DNA from: Nostoc sp. CHAB 5844
GTDB lineage: Bacteria > Cyanobacteriota > Cyanobacteriia > Cyanobacteriales > Nostocaceae
DNA: 52,646 nucleotides
Reading direction: 5' to 3'
Assembly: GCF_020829595.1 (NCBI RefSeq)
Contig: NZ_JAIVFW010000055.1
Location: 1 to 52,646, forward strand
Part shown: in pieces, positions 8,122 to 16,865 of the stretch
Numbering within the stretch: the stretch's first letter is position 1
How the letters are laid out: the number at the start of each line of letters is the position of its first letter
The notes under the pieces: model-generated
Databases searched by the model: none
Told to the model about the DNA's origin: nothing
What the model saw: only the letters and a program-made list of their open reading frames with translations
Made by a program: the position numbers and the translations under genes

Positions 8122-8257
8122 CATGTGTATTGTGATTAAGGTGAAATGATATCATCTTGGTAAGATGCTGAAATTGGTAAATTCCAAGATTCTAGAAATA
8201 TAGTTACAAACTATGACATACTTTCCTTGAGGAAATAAAATTTGCTCTATAGATAAA

Positions 8258-11200
8258 TTGGCTGCCACAATAATGTTCTGCAAATGGTGCTTGAGACTGT
8301 TCATAATACTCCTAGGGCTGTGGCTGTTATTGGATTTGGTTTCCCGTCTAGGAGCAGAGATTTTGTGGTTTCAAGAAGTTGGCTATCTGCAAGTATTCGT
8401 GTTAAGGGCAGTAACTAAGTTTGCTATAGTTTTATTTGTAGCTGCAATTAGTGCTATCTACTTATGGGGAAATTTACTCTTAGCACAACAGCTAAAATAT
8501 CCCTCATCTTTGAAAATTGCCCAAGTCAAGCGTGAGGAAGCTGGAATTAGTGCAGAGCTAAAAAACTTTCTCAGTCCTCAGTATGCAAAATATGATAAGA
8601 ATCAGACAACTTACACAGGCGTATTGCCAATCAAATTGCGCTGGCTACTACCAATAGTTTTGATATTAAGCTTGTTGGTTGGGTTAATGCTGGCTCACTA
8701 CGGTCAAATTGCCTTTGCTTATTGGCAAGCTTCTGTAAACAAAGTTAGTCTACCTGTTATTTCCCTGTTCCGACTAGAGACAATTTGGCAATTAGGAAAG
8801 CAAATTACGGCTCAAGTTTTGTATGTCGGTTTAGTTGCGGGAGTTGCGATCGCTATTTTAATTTATCCGCGCTGGCTGTTAACGGCGATCGCTGGTATTT
8901 TTAGTATCCTGTTTGCTGGGATACTCCACCACAACTGGACAAAAATTCTGCAATATTTGCATTCTACCTATTTTAATTACTCCGAGCCTTTATTTAATCG
9001 CGATGTCAGCTTCTACGTCTTTTCCCTTCCAGTTTGGGAATTGCTGGAACTCTGGTTAATGGGTTTATGTTTATTTGGTTTCGTTGCCGTTAGTCTAACT
9101 TATCTTCTCTCATCTGATAGTTTGAGTCAGGGGATTTTTCCAGGATTTTCATCCCCACAGCAGCGTCATTTGTACGGGATGGGTGGCTTGTTAATGCTGG
9201 TTGTCGCCCTAAGTTATTGGCTGAGTCGTTATGAACTAGTTTATTCCCAACAAGGAGTAAGTTACGGTGCCAGTTATACCGACGTTAAAGCACAGTTACC
9301 AGCTTACACGGTGTTGTGTGTTTTAGCAGTGGCGATCGCTTTTTATCTTTTATGGCGCACAATTTTCTGGCGACCTAAATCTCCTGATCGCCACTGGGTA
9401 GCTTACGGTTTAAGCGTTTATTTGATAGTAGCCGTTGCGGCTGGGGTGGTTTTGCCAACGGTGGTGCAATATTTAGTTGTTCTGCCAAATGAATTGCAGC
9501 GAGAGGAACCCTACATTAAGCGGACTATTGCCTTAACTCGGCAAGCATTTGATTTAGAAGCAATTGATGCTAGAACCTTTAACCCTCAAGGAACCTTAAC
9601 CGAAGCTAATATCCGTGCTAATGACTTAACAATTCGCAATATTCGCCTTTGGGATCAGCGTCCACTCTTAGAAACTAACCGTCAACTGCAACAAATTCGT
9701 CCTTACTATCGCTTTCCTGGTGCTGATATTGATCGGTATACCCTGGCAACTGAAGCCATTATAAAACCACCAGATGCTCCTGAAACACCAACGGAATTAA
9801 CAGAACGCCGACAAGTCCTAGTTGCCGCACGGGAACTAGACTATAGTGCCGTACCCCAACAGGCGCAGACATGGGTGAATCGTCATTTAATTTACACACA
9901 TGGATATGGATTTACCCTCAGTCCAGTGAATACAGTCGCGCCTGGTGGACTACCAGAATATTTCGTCAAAGATATTGCTGGTACTGCTAATCAAGCTCTG
10001 ACTACATCTAGTGAAGCTATTCAAGACAGCATTCCGATTGGTTTACCCCGAATTTATTACGGTGAAATTACTAACACCTATGTAATGACTGGCACGAGAA
10101 TCAGAGAATTAGATTATCCCAGCGGTAGCGATAACGCATACAACACATACGATGGATTGGGCGGGATTTCTATTCCTTCTGGCTGGCGACGCTGGTTATT
10201 TGCCATGTACTTGAAAGATTGGCAAATGTTGTTCACACGAGACTTTTTGCCGCAGACAAAAGTATTATTTCGGCGAAATATCAATCAACGAATTCGCGCG
10301 ATCGCACCTTTTCTAAAATTTGATAGTGACCCTTATTTAGTTGCCGCTGATCCTAGTATAGGTTTTGGTTTTCCAGGGAGAAAAAATTATCTGTTTTGGA
10401 TTGTCGATGCCTATACAATTAGCGATCGCTATCCTTATTCTGACCCTGGTAACGAAGGCATTAACTACATTCGCAACTCGGTCAAAGTAGTCATTGATGC
10501 TTACAACGGCACTGTCAATTTTTACATTGCTGACTTCAGCGATCCCATAATTACAACTTGGGCAGCCATCTTTCCCAAGATGTTTAAACCCCTCAGTGCT
10601 ATGCCAGCTACCATCCGTAACCATATCCGCTATCCAGCAGACTTCTTTCAAATTCAAGCGGAACGGTTGATGACCTATCACATGACAGACCCGCAAGTAT
10701 TTTACAACCGCGAAGACCAATGGCAAATCCCCAATGAAATTTATGGTGATAAAGCGCGTCCTGTAGAGGCATATTACTTAATTACCAGCCTGCCCACCGT
10801 TCCTTTTGAAGAATTTATCTTACTTTTACCTTACACACCCAAACAGCGGACGAATTTAATTGCTTGGTTAGCGGCGCGATCGGATGGCGATAACTACGGT
10901 AAGTTGTTGTTATATATCTTTCCCAAACAGCGCTTAGTCTATGGCCCAGAACAAATTGAAGCACGCATTAACCAAGATCCAGTAATTTCCCAGCAAATTT
11001 CTTTATGGAATCGCCAAGGTTCCAGAGCAATTCAGGGAAATTTGTTAGTCATTCCCATCGAACAATCATTATTGTACGTCGAGCCGATTTATTTAGAAGC
11101 CACACAAAATAGTTTGCCTACCTTAGTGCGAGTAGTCGTGGCTTATGAAAACCGCATTGTGATGGCGCAAACTCTAGAACAAGCATTGCAAGCCATCTTT

Positions 11201-11269
11201 CAACCAGAAGCCACACCCGCACCAGCCATTGTCCGCCCCTTTGAAGAAGGAACCTCACCTAGTCAGTAA
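8258..11269 (+). CDS. UPF0182 family integral membrane protein
   Basis: The gene encodes about 1000 residues of the UPF0182/COG1615 family, whose function is unknown. The N-terminal third holds several transmembrane helices (for example about 10-27, 48-70, 125-147, 185-225, 250-285, 305-320, 350-370 and 378-405). The remaining two thirds is a large soluble, presumably extracytoplasmic domain with family phrases such as [21 protein letters not shown] and YPYSDPG. Length and layout match the family. The reading frame starts at a TTG (8258); ATG at 8273 ([10 protein letters not shown]) is a plausible alternative start. No operon partners are close. Several HIP1 sites lie inside. Confidence 0.9.
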   Translation: MAATIMFCKWCLRLFIILLGLWLLLDLVSRLGAEILWFQEVGYLQVFVLRAVTKFAIVLFVAAISAIYLWGNLLLAQQLKYPSSLKIAQVKREEAGISAELKNFLSPQYAKYDKNQTTYTGVLPIKLRWLLPIVLILSLLVGLMLAHYGQIAFAYWQASVNKVSLPVISLFRLETIWQLGKQITAQVLYVGLVAGVAIAILIYPRWLLTAIAGIFSILFAGILHHNWTKILQYLHSTYFNYSEPLFNRDVSFYVFSLPVWELLELWLMGLCLFGFVAVSLTYLLSSDSLSQGIFPGFSSPQQRHLYGMGGLLMLVVALSYWLSRYELVYSQQGVSYGASYTDVKAQLPAYTVLCVLAVAIAFYLLWRTIFWRPKSPDRHWVAYGLSVYLIVAVAAGVVLPTVVQYLVVLPNELQREEPYIKRTIALTRQAFDLEAIDARTFNPQGTLTEANIRANDLTIRNIRLWDQRPLLETNRQLQQIRPYYRFPGADIDRYTLATEAIIKPPDAPETPTELTERRQVLVAARELDYSAVPQQAQTWVNRHLIYTHGYGFTLSPVNTVAPGGLPEYFVKDIAGTANQALTTSSEAIQDSIPIGLPRIYYGEITNTYVMTGTRIRELDYPSGSDNAYNTYDGLGGISIPSGWRRWLFAMYLKDWQMLFTRDFLPQTKVLFRRNINQRIRAIAPFLKFDSDPYLVAADPSIGFGFPGRKNYLFWIVDAYTISDRYPYSDPGNEGINYIRNSVKVVIDAYNGTVNFYIADFSDPIITTWAAIFPKMFKPLSAMPATIRNHIRYPADFFQIQAERLMTYHMTDPQVFYNREDQWQIPNEIYGDKARPVEAYYLITSLPTVPFEEFILLLPYTPKQRTNLIAWLAARSDGDNYGKLLLYIFPKQRLVYGPEQIEARINQDPVISQQISLWNRQGSRAIQGNLLVIPIEQSLLYVEPIYLEATQNSLPTLVRVVVAYENRIVMAQTLEQALQAIFQPEATPAPAIVRPFEEGTSPSQ

Positions 11270-11325
11270 TAGAGAGACAATGACCAAAGAACCAAAAATC
11301 TCTTAAATTTAATTTAACCAATAGA

Positions 11326-11355
11326 TATCCGCCATCCGCCATCCGCCATCAGCGA
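11326..11355. repeat. Heptamer tandem repeat (ATCCGCC)
   Basis: Three to four units of ATCCGCC with a degenerate end (ATCAGCG) lie just ahead of the CorA-like fragment. Confidence 0.7.
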
Positions 11356-11367
11356 ATTCATGAAGAT

Positions 11368-11619
11368 ATGGAAGATTGTTTATTTGATGGCTATGAAATC
11401 CTCACTCATCAAATAAAAAATCGAGAGTTTCAGGTAGCGCGAGGCAGTATTGTGTTAGGTAGTAATTTTATTATTACTTTTGAAATAACCGAAATCAAAG
11501 TTTTAACTATATTAATTAATAATATTCAAAAGCGAAATATAGATATTCAACAATGGGGAGTTGATTACATTTTGTATTTAAAGAGCGATCGCTTCTGTTC
11601 GCGCCGCTGTTATTCCTGA
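11368..11619 (+). pseudogene. CorA-like Mg2+/Co2+ transporter fragment (N-terminal domain piece)
   Basis: The 83-codon frame starts MEDCLFDGYEILTHQIKNRE and continues GSIVLGSNFIITFEITEIKV, then QQWGVDYILYL. The order ED(C)L..., then (V)GSN(Y/F)(L/I)IT(F), then GVDYLLY is the pattern of the cytosolic domain of CorA transporters. Both the sequence upstream and the whole membrane part with the GMN motif are missing, and the frame ends in random-looking sequence after a HIP1 site. I call it a relic; the family call is moderate because only a short stretch is left. Confidence 0.5.
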
Positions 11620-11750
11620 ATTAATTGCTGCTACAGAAGAAACTTATATTTTGACGACACATTTGTATGATCGTCCAGTAAAGCAGAGTTTCACCATCAT
11701 CCATTACCCGACCGTGGCTGACAAAGTGCAACAAAGTATAATGTTCAGAG
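11582..11750 (+). pseudogene. Gene remnant of unknown family
   Basis: A frame open from 11582 reads ASVRAAVIPELIAATEETYI then LTTHLYDRPVKQSFTIIHYP. It looks protein-like but has no start of its own and runs, after about 11750, into the antisense of the CHRD gene. It overlaps the end of the CorA relic in a different frame, suggesting a small deletion or frameshift scar. I do not recognise the family. Confidence 0.35.
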
Positions 11751-11756
11751 TAATGC

Positions 11757-12485
11757 TTATCGCAAGGAACTTAAATTTTCTACAGGATGCAATTGACCCC
11801 GAATATCTCCGTAAAAAGTCTGACCTTTTGTATGTAAATTAAAATAGAGTTCGCTACGTCTGGCATAATGCTGCATCCCTGCAATTGTTTTTACTTTCCC
11901 TGGGTTCCCTGACTCGATTGGACATCCCAAGGTGTAAATCCCTAAAAGATCATTTGCAGACTTAGCTGTATTTTCGATATTTTCGTCTGTCACTTCTGCT
12001 GAAAAAATTCCATCAGCGAAGTTCTGTTGAATGTCACCAGAAAGAGCAAAGTCAACTTGGATAGGGCCAAGTACGTCTGGTTTTCCGCAATGAATATGAA
12101 ACATGACTATATCTTGAGGATTTATGCCTTCAACCTGAACATCAACAAATGCTTTACTCAGGTCTTTTGTGAATCGAACTACTCCATGTCCGCGTGACTT
12201 CCGCTGATTTCTGGGTACAGAAGGTGCTGTCGATTGCAAAGATGGCGGTACAAGTTTTGGCGTATTCTCCTCGTCATCTGGTTCTTGATGAGGACTCAAA
12301 AAAGCTTCGTAAACAAAACCAATTTCTTTACTCTTACTTAAGTCAAGGTCAACTTTGCTTGGTACTTGTTGGGAAATATTTTGGGCAAAAGCATTTATTC
12401 CTGGTTGAGGAACTATAGTTACCCATGTAAAAATTAAGAGAAAAATTAGAATTGTGAATATATATCTAGTGTATTTACTATGCAT
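11757..12485 (-). CDS. Exported CHRD-domain protein
   Basis: 242 residues. A hydrophobic export segment (about 8-35, ending NAFAQ) is followed by a low-complexity linker and a CHRD (chordin-like) domain. Recognisable CHRD elements are AFLSPHQEP near the start, HGVVRFTKDLSKAFVDVQVEG, the HIHCGKPDVLGPI motif, and the terminal LYFNLHTKGQTFYGDIRGQL. CHRD domains in bacteria are secreted beta-rich modules of unknown ligand. Start ATG at 12485. The 3' end overlaps the relic on the other strand. No neighbour suggests a pathway. Confidence 0.85.
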   Translation of the reverse strand: MHSKYTRYIFTILIFLLIFTWVTIVPQPGINAFAQNISQQVPSKVDLDLSKSKEIGFVYEAFLSPHQEPDDEENTPKLVPPSLQSTAPSVPRNQRKSRGHGVVRFTKDLSKAFVDVQVEGINPQDIVMFHIHCGKPDVLGPIQVDFALSGDIQQNFADGIFSAEVTDENIENTAKSANDLLGIYTLGCPIESGNPGKVKTIAGMQHYARRSELYFNLHTKGQTFYGDIRGQLHPVENLSSLR

Positions 12486-12785
12486 ATCACCCAGCTTATA
12501 GATAGGTTTGTAAGATAACTATTTTTAGTCGGAAAATTTTCGTATAATTACCCGATTGATGTTAGTTATCTGGAGTCTTCGATTTCATTTTCCTATTTGA
12601 ACATTGTCTTATACATTCATCTTCAGTGTAATTACTAGATTTAGGATATTTATACAGATTTTTTTATTTACAGCAAATGGCAAGTTTCTGAGACAATACG
12701 GTTCATTTACGAAAGTTCTTTAGGGCTACGAGGGAACAGGGCAAGAAAAAACAGCTTACCTGAACTGTATATCTCAATATACAAG

Positions 12786-12904
12786 GTTGGGTAGAGCGAT
12801 AGCGAAACCCAACATTTACAAGACTTTGAGATGTTGGGTTTCGTGCCTCAAATGCCAGTTGCTACAACTTTGGGAACCAAAGCAACGCACTGGCTCCCCA
12901 ACCT
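12786..12904. repeat. Cruciform-like element with nested inverted repeats
   Basis: Outer arms AGGTTGGG and CCCCAACCT enclose two inner hairpins: GCGAAACCCAACAT with ATGTTGGGTTTCG, and the 44-nt GCCAGTTGC...ACTGGC element. The layout resembles a small non-autonomous mobile element. No target duplication was established. Confidence 0.5.
12854..12897. repeat. 44-nt dispersed hairpin, copy 1
   Basis: Conserved ends GCCAGTTGCT and CAACGCACTGGCTCC flank an interior stem CTTTGG-GAA-CCAAAG. A second copy of equal length stands at 29260-29303 with a different but again self-complementary interior. Confidence 0.75.
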
Positions 12905-12976
12905 ACATCTGCATCATATTTCTTGTGAAATGGTATTACTAATTGTCATCAATTAATTAGGATTGCTATAAATAAA

Positions 12977-13008
12977 AATTACGCATTACTAATTAGTAAT
13001 GCGTAATT
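12977..13008. repeat. 32-bp perfect palindrome
   Basis: AATTACGCATTACTAA is followed immediately by its exact reverse complement. It could form a cruciform or a loopless hairpin. Confidence 0.8.
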
Positions 13009-13260
13009 CAATAATATTCATCCTTAACTAGAGTTAGGAAGACTCAAAAATGGTTTCTTGGTTCTAGGGAATGATTACGAATTAATTTGACCTATGGCAT
13101 AGGATGGAAGATAAGATTAGGGAAAAAGTAATTAAAAAACATTTAGGACTATTAGTTAGCAAGACATAACACCTTCTATTCAACTGAGAATTTGAAATTT
13201 TCACTCTATCAAAAGGCAGGTATAAGCATTAAAATTCATGGTTGGCTATGTTCAATAACA

Positions 13261-14265
13261 TTACTCAGTTTGTTTGAATGCTTGTGCTGCTAGTAAAGCC
13301 AATAAAGCACCTGCCCCTAATTGAAAAAGCGGCAATTTACCCAAGAAATCAGTAATGCTGGGTATGACTAAATTTTGATAATCGCCATCAACTCTGTCCT
13401 CTTCTGGAACAGGTTGGTAAAAATTGTTAGGTGCATCTTCAGATTTTGGTTCGCCACTACTACGTTGTAGATTAAAGCCAATAAGCAATAACAACGAATC
13501 TACTAATGAAGGCGATATTTTCTGGGCTAAATCAAGTAATTTAGCTATATCTCCAACCAAAAGGTCACGAATTGGGTGTTCTGCTGCATAGAGGATGGCA
13601 TCGGCCACAATTTTTGGATCATAGTAAGGTGGGATGCCTGAAGGTTTCACCCCCAATTTAGTTAAGCCATTATTCCAGAATGGAGTGTTAATCACGGCTG
13701 GCTTAATACTGGTGACATTGATAGGCCATTTTTCATGGATCAATTCGAGACGCATAGCTTCGATAAAACCCTCAACCCCGTGTTTAGCACAGGAGTAAGC
13801 ACTTTGATAAGGAAGCGATCGCCTACCTTCCATTGAAGACACATGTATCAGTGCGCCTCTTCCTTCACGTTTAAGATGAGGTAACGCTGCCATTGCACCA
13901 TACACTTGCCCCATCAAACTCACATCAATGACGTGCTTAAACTCTTCTGGTGTTATGTTGTCAAAAGCGGCAAACATACCGATCGCAGCAACATGAACCC
14001 AAGTATCCAGTCGTCCGTATACCTCGACAGTTTTATCTGCGATCGCTTTAACTTGGTCAAATTCTTGTACATCAGCAACAATATAAGTTGCTTCACCGCC
14101 AAAGCTGCGAATTTCTTCTACCAGAGACTTTAGCTTCAACTCACCGCGAGCAGAAACAACTACCTTTGCGCCACGTTGAGCAAATTCGAGGGCTGCTTTA
14201 CGTCCGATGCCGCTGGAAGCACCAACGACTGCAACGACTTGCTGATTTATTGACTTTAACTGCAT
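13261..14265 (-). CDS. Short-chain dehydrogenase/reductase with C-terminal hydrophobic tail
   Basis: 334-residue SDR. Rossmann-fold NAD(P) motif VVGASSGIGRKA at about 12-23, an acidic-plus-basic cofactor region (VVVSARGELKL), and the catalytic Ser-Tyr-Lys set in ISSM-like HVSSMEGRR and YQSAYSCAKHG. The usual NNAG motif is replaced by HVAAIG. After the catalytic domain (to about 250) there is an extra linker with a hydrophobic C-terminal stretch (FQLGAGALLALLAAQAF), perhaps a membrane anchor. The substrate cannot be read from sequence. It lies directly downstream of a truncated crtO-like fragment on the same strand, which may reflect a deletion that joined the two. Confidence 0.88.
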   Translation of the reverse strand: MQLKSINQQVVAVVGASSGIGRKAALEFAQRGAKVVVSARGELKLKSLVEEIRSFGGEATYIVADVQEFDQVKAIADKTVEVYGRLDTWVHVAAIGMFAAFDNITPEEFKHVIDVSLMGQVYGAMAALPHLKREGRGALIHVSSMEGRRSLPYQSAYSCAKHGVEGFIEAMRLELIHEKWPINVTSIKPAVINTPFWNNGLTKLGVKPSGIPPYYDPKIVADAILYAAEHPIRDLLVGDIAKLLDLAQKISPSLVDSLLLLIGFNLQRSSGEPKSEDAPNNFYQPVPEEDRVDGDYQNLVIPSITDFLGKLPLFQLGAGALLALLAAQAFKQTE

Positions 14266-14322
14266 AGATACTACTAAAAAGATAAACTTCTGTAACTTCT
14301 AAAAACAGATGTAACGGTTGAT

Positions 14323-14598
14323 TTAATCGAATTTCCTGCTTCCTTGAATGAAACCATATTTGTGGAGTTCTAATTCTTGGATGACTGGCCCTAAGAAAAT
14401 AAATAAATGATTCATAGCACAAGGATTGAATTTAAACCCAGGCGCTTCATGCGGCATCAGTTCTTTAGTTGTGCAACCACCACCAGGAAGCGATCGCCCT
14501 TCCAACACCAAGACGCTGTAACCAGCTTTGAGTAAGTAGCCAGCACATACCAAGCCATTGTGACCAACACCAATAATTACAACGTCATACGCTTCCAT
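14323..14598 (-). pseudogene. Truncated CrtO/CrtI-type FAD carotenoid oxidoreductase (first ~80 residues)
   Basis: The frame starts MEAYDVVIIGVGHNGLVCAG, a GxGxxG FAD-binding N-terminus, and continues LKAGYSVLVLEGRSLPGGGC, ELMPHEAPGFKF and LGPVIQELELHKYG. This is the N-terminus of CrtO-like beta-carotene ketolase/desaturase proteins, which are normally over 500 residues. The frame ends after 91 residues in unrelated sequence (IQGSRKFD), and the SDR gene begins about 60 bp further on. The catalytic remainder is missing, so this is a relic. The start ATG at 14598 still matches intact homologues. Confidence 0.8.
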
Positions 14599-14860
14599 GA
14601 TTGCCGTTAAGAGATTAATATATCTTCCCTGATGTTAGAAAATACATCCAACCTTTAACTCTTTCGTGAGTTATATAATTTTTAATAACTAAAGGTAGTG
14701 TTACTTACACTAAAAAACATTTATCTGACGCAGAGGCACAGAGGCGCAAAGAAGAATTTAAGATTTTAGTCTAATTATGTATTTTTACAAATTTGAACTG
14801 ATGAGGATAGTAATATCAATCAACAATAAGTACTGACTCAGATAAATAAAGGCTTATATA

Positions 14861-15160
14861 ATGATGAAAAATCCGGTTTTTTTGGAGATTTTAATGAACG
14901 GAATAGATTGGTTAAGAACACTTCATACAAAAGAAATTCTTAGAATCAAGAATGATTGTTATAAGTCCTTCTTCGGTTATGGTTATGTTATCTATAACAA
15001 TGGTGACTTCCCTCGTGACACCGGCGTTAAGATTACCTACGAAGAATTAAAACAGGTATTAAGTGAAAGACCTCACATACCCAATAAAGCCGAAACTAAA
15101 CTTGTTAGGAAGAAAGCTGCACAGCAAAAAGTAAGGACGTATCAATCTAGTAGATTCTGA
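14861..15160 (+). CDS. Small conserved-looking protein of unknown function
   Basis: 99 residues, no family name known to me. The middle (SFFGYGYVIYNNGDFPRDTG then YEELKQVLSERPHIPNK) looks structured. The C-terminus is very basic (AETKLVRKKAAQQKVRT), which might bind nucleic acid or be a charged tail. Three in-frame ATGs (14861, 14864, 14894) compete as start. From the third, the protein would begin MNGIDWLRTL, which looks like a natural beginning. It converges with the site-2 protease gene. Confidence 0.6.
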   Translation: MMKNPVFLEILMNGIDWLRTLHTKEILRIKNDCYKSFFGYGYVIYNNGDFPRDTGVKITYEELKQVLSERPHIPNKAETKLVRKKAAQQKVRTYQSSRF

Positions 15161-15251
15161 TCTCAAACAATAACCGCCAACACTTACAAATCAACACAGA
15201 TAATCTTCGTTAATTATCCACGTTCATCGGCGTTTATCGGCGGTTAAAAAT

Positions 15252-16448
15252 TTAATTAACAGTAGACTTCGCAATTATTCCCAACTGCAACCCTGGTGGA
15301 TAACTACCTTCTTCTTTAATACGCTTAATTTCGGCATCAGTAAATGGGATATTTAACTTTTGTGCAACTGCACTGACAATATCACCCCGGTCAATTACGC
15401 CAGCTACTGCACCAGCCGGGGAAAGCACGGTGATGCGTGGTAACTGTTTATTTTCTAGCTTGTTGATAACTTCAGCGATAGAAGTTGATTCGGTAACTGT
15501 AGGTATTTCTGTCAGAGGATGGACAATACTTTGTAGAGTACGAGTTTCCCATTCACTTCTTTCTACTAGGCGCAAATCGTCAATGGCAACCATACCTCGA
15601 TAACGCCCATCAGAAGCAGCAAAATAAACTTGTAGTGCAGCATTATCTAATAGATACAAGTCGGCAAAGGCGCGTAAACTCTGATCAGCATCGACTACGC
15701 GAAAGTTACGAGTCATCGCATTACTAGCGACCATCTTCAACAAGGTTTCTTGTAATGTGGTTACGCGGTCGTAAGTGTTGGCATTACGAATGCCAAACCA
15801 ACCTATCATCGCAATCCATATACCAAGTGCTAATTCTCTAGTAAAGAAATCTACCGCAAATCCTAAAGCGATCGCAGCATAACCCAAAATTTGCCCTGAT
15901 CTTGCTGCCCAGTGTACCGCTTGAAAGCGATCGCCTGTCACTTTCCACAGTGCCGCTTTTAACACCTGACCACCATCCAACGGTAAACCAGGAATCAAGT
16001 TAAATAAGGCTACAACTAAGTTAATTCTCGCTAAGTCCCCCACCATCACACTGAGGGGACTAGTATCAGGGATGACAATTGCCACAAGCCGCAATAAGCA
16101 AAATAGTCCAATACTTACCAAAGGCCCAGCAATGGCCACTTGAAATGCTTTACCAGGAGTTTTCGATTCTTCTTCAATGGTGGCAATGCCGCCAAACAAA
16201 AATAAGGTAATAGAGTTAACTTTAATGCCTTGCGATCGCGCTGCCAAACTGTGACCTAGTTCGTGTAACAATACAGAACCAAATAGCAGCAATGCCATAA
16301 CTATCCCAGCACTCCAGGCTATAGCAGAACCCCATTCTTGGTAGGCTACACCAAAATTTAGGGTTGCTAGTCCTAAAATCACGAACCATAGAGGGTCTAA
16401 AAATAATGGGATTCCGAATAAAGTCCCAATTTTCCAATTTGTTTGCAT
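15252..16448 (-). CDS. Site-2 protease family (M50) zinc metalloprotease with CBS domains
   Basis: 398 residues. The membrane protease part occupies about 1-225, with the zinc motif HELGH at 62-66 inside a hydrophobic helix and the second ligand motif NLIPGLPLDGGQ near 155. A pair of CBS domains follows (about 235-370; MTRNFRVVDADQSLRAF, then IPTVTESTSIAEVINKL). This is the SpoIVFB-like S2P class with adenosyl-ligand-binding CBS modules, expected to cut membrane-anchored regulators within the bilayer. The start ATG at 16448 gives the usual MQTNWKIGTLFGIPL beginning. Several HIP1 sites lie within. No anti-sigma factor or substrate gene is adjacent. Confidence 0.9.
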   Translation of the reverse strand: MQTNWKIGTLFGIPLFLDPLWFVILGLATLNFGVAYQEWGSAIAWSAGIVMALLLFGSVLLHELGHSLAARSQGIKVNSITLFLFGGIATIEEESKTPGKAFQVAIAGPLVSIGLFCLLRLVAIVIPDTSPLSVMVGDLARINLVVALFNLIPGLPLDGGQVLKAALWKVTGDRFQAVHWAARSGQILGYAAIALGFAVDFFTRELALGIWIAMIGWFGIRNANTYDRVTTLQETLLKMVASNAMTRNFRVVDADQSLRAFADLYLLDNAALQVYFAASDGRYRGMVAIDDLRLVERSEWETRTLQSIVHPLTEIPTVTESTSIAEVINKLENKQLPRITVLSPAGAVAGVIDRGDIVSAVAQKLNIPFTDAEIKRIKEEGSYPPGLQLGIIAKSTVN

Positions 16449-16760
16449 TACATTGTCCTAAAACTATATATCTTCCGCAGTTCACTCTAGTAAGCCTCAA
16501 GGTATTTCACAACTCCTCAAGGTTTGAAAATTCTTTCGCTTACACTAATACAAGTATAAAAAAATACATACTAAAAATAACGATGAGCCACTAACAAAAT
16601 AGCCATAGCCGACAATAAATATTTTACAAACAATAGGCGATCGCTTCTCTAATCAAATCCCTGAGCAATCAAAGAGTGTAACTTGGTTGTTAGACTAGGT
16701 AAACTTGCTGGCAAACTTTCCACTGTAGAAACGAGCGTATTGGTGTATGGTGTAGAGTCA

Positions 16761-16805
16761 AAAAAAACCGCTTAGAAGTTGTTAACCAACTCAGCAGCGG
16801 TTTTT
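16761..16805. terminator. Bidirectional intrinsic terminator
   Basis: An AAAAAAACCGCT...AGCGGTTTTT stem with an inner GTTG/CAAC pairing and a TTA-containing loop lies 60 bp downstream of the PEP-CTERM gene. The poly-A on one side and poly-T on the other let it act on either strand; the PEP-CTERM transcript is the likely user. Confidence 0.75.
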
Positions 16806-16865
16806 AAGAGAGATAAGTTTAATTGGATTGAAAATTATCGATTGATGAAGACGACAGCAATCAAG

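Larger units (their letters stand above)
12486..13260. other. Repeat-rich intergenic region without a recognisable gene
   Basis: About 775 bp between the CHRD gene and the SDR gene. It contains an element with nested inverted repeats (12786-12904), the 44-nt dispersed hairpin at 12854-12897 within it, and a 32-bp perfect palindrome at 12977-13008. No open frame of coding character was found. Confidence 0.6.
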
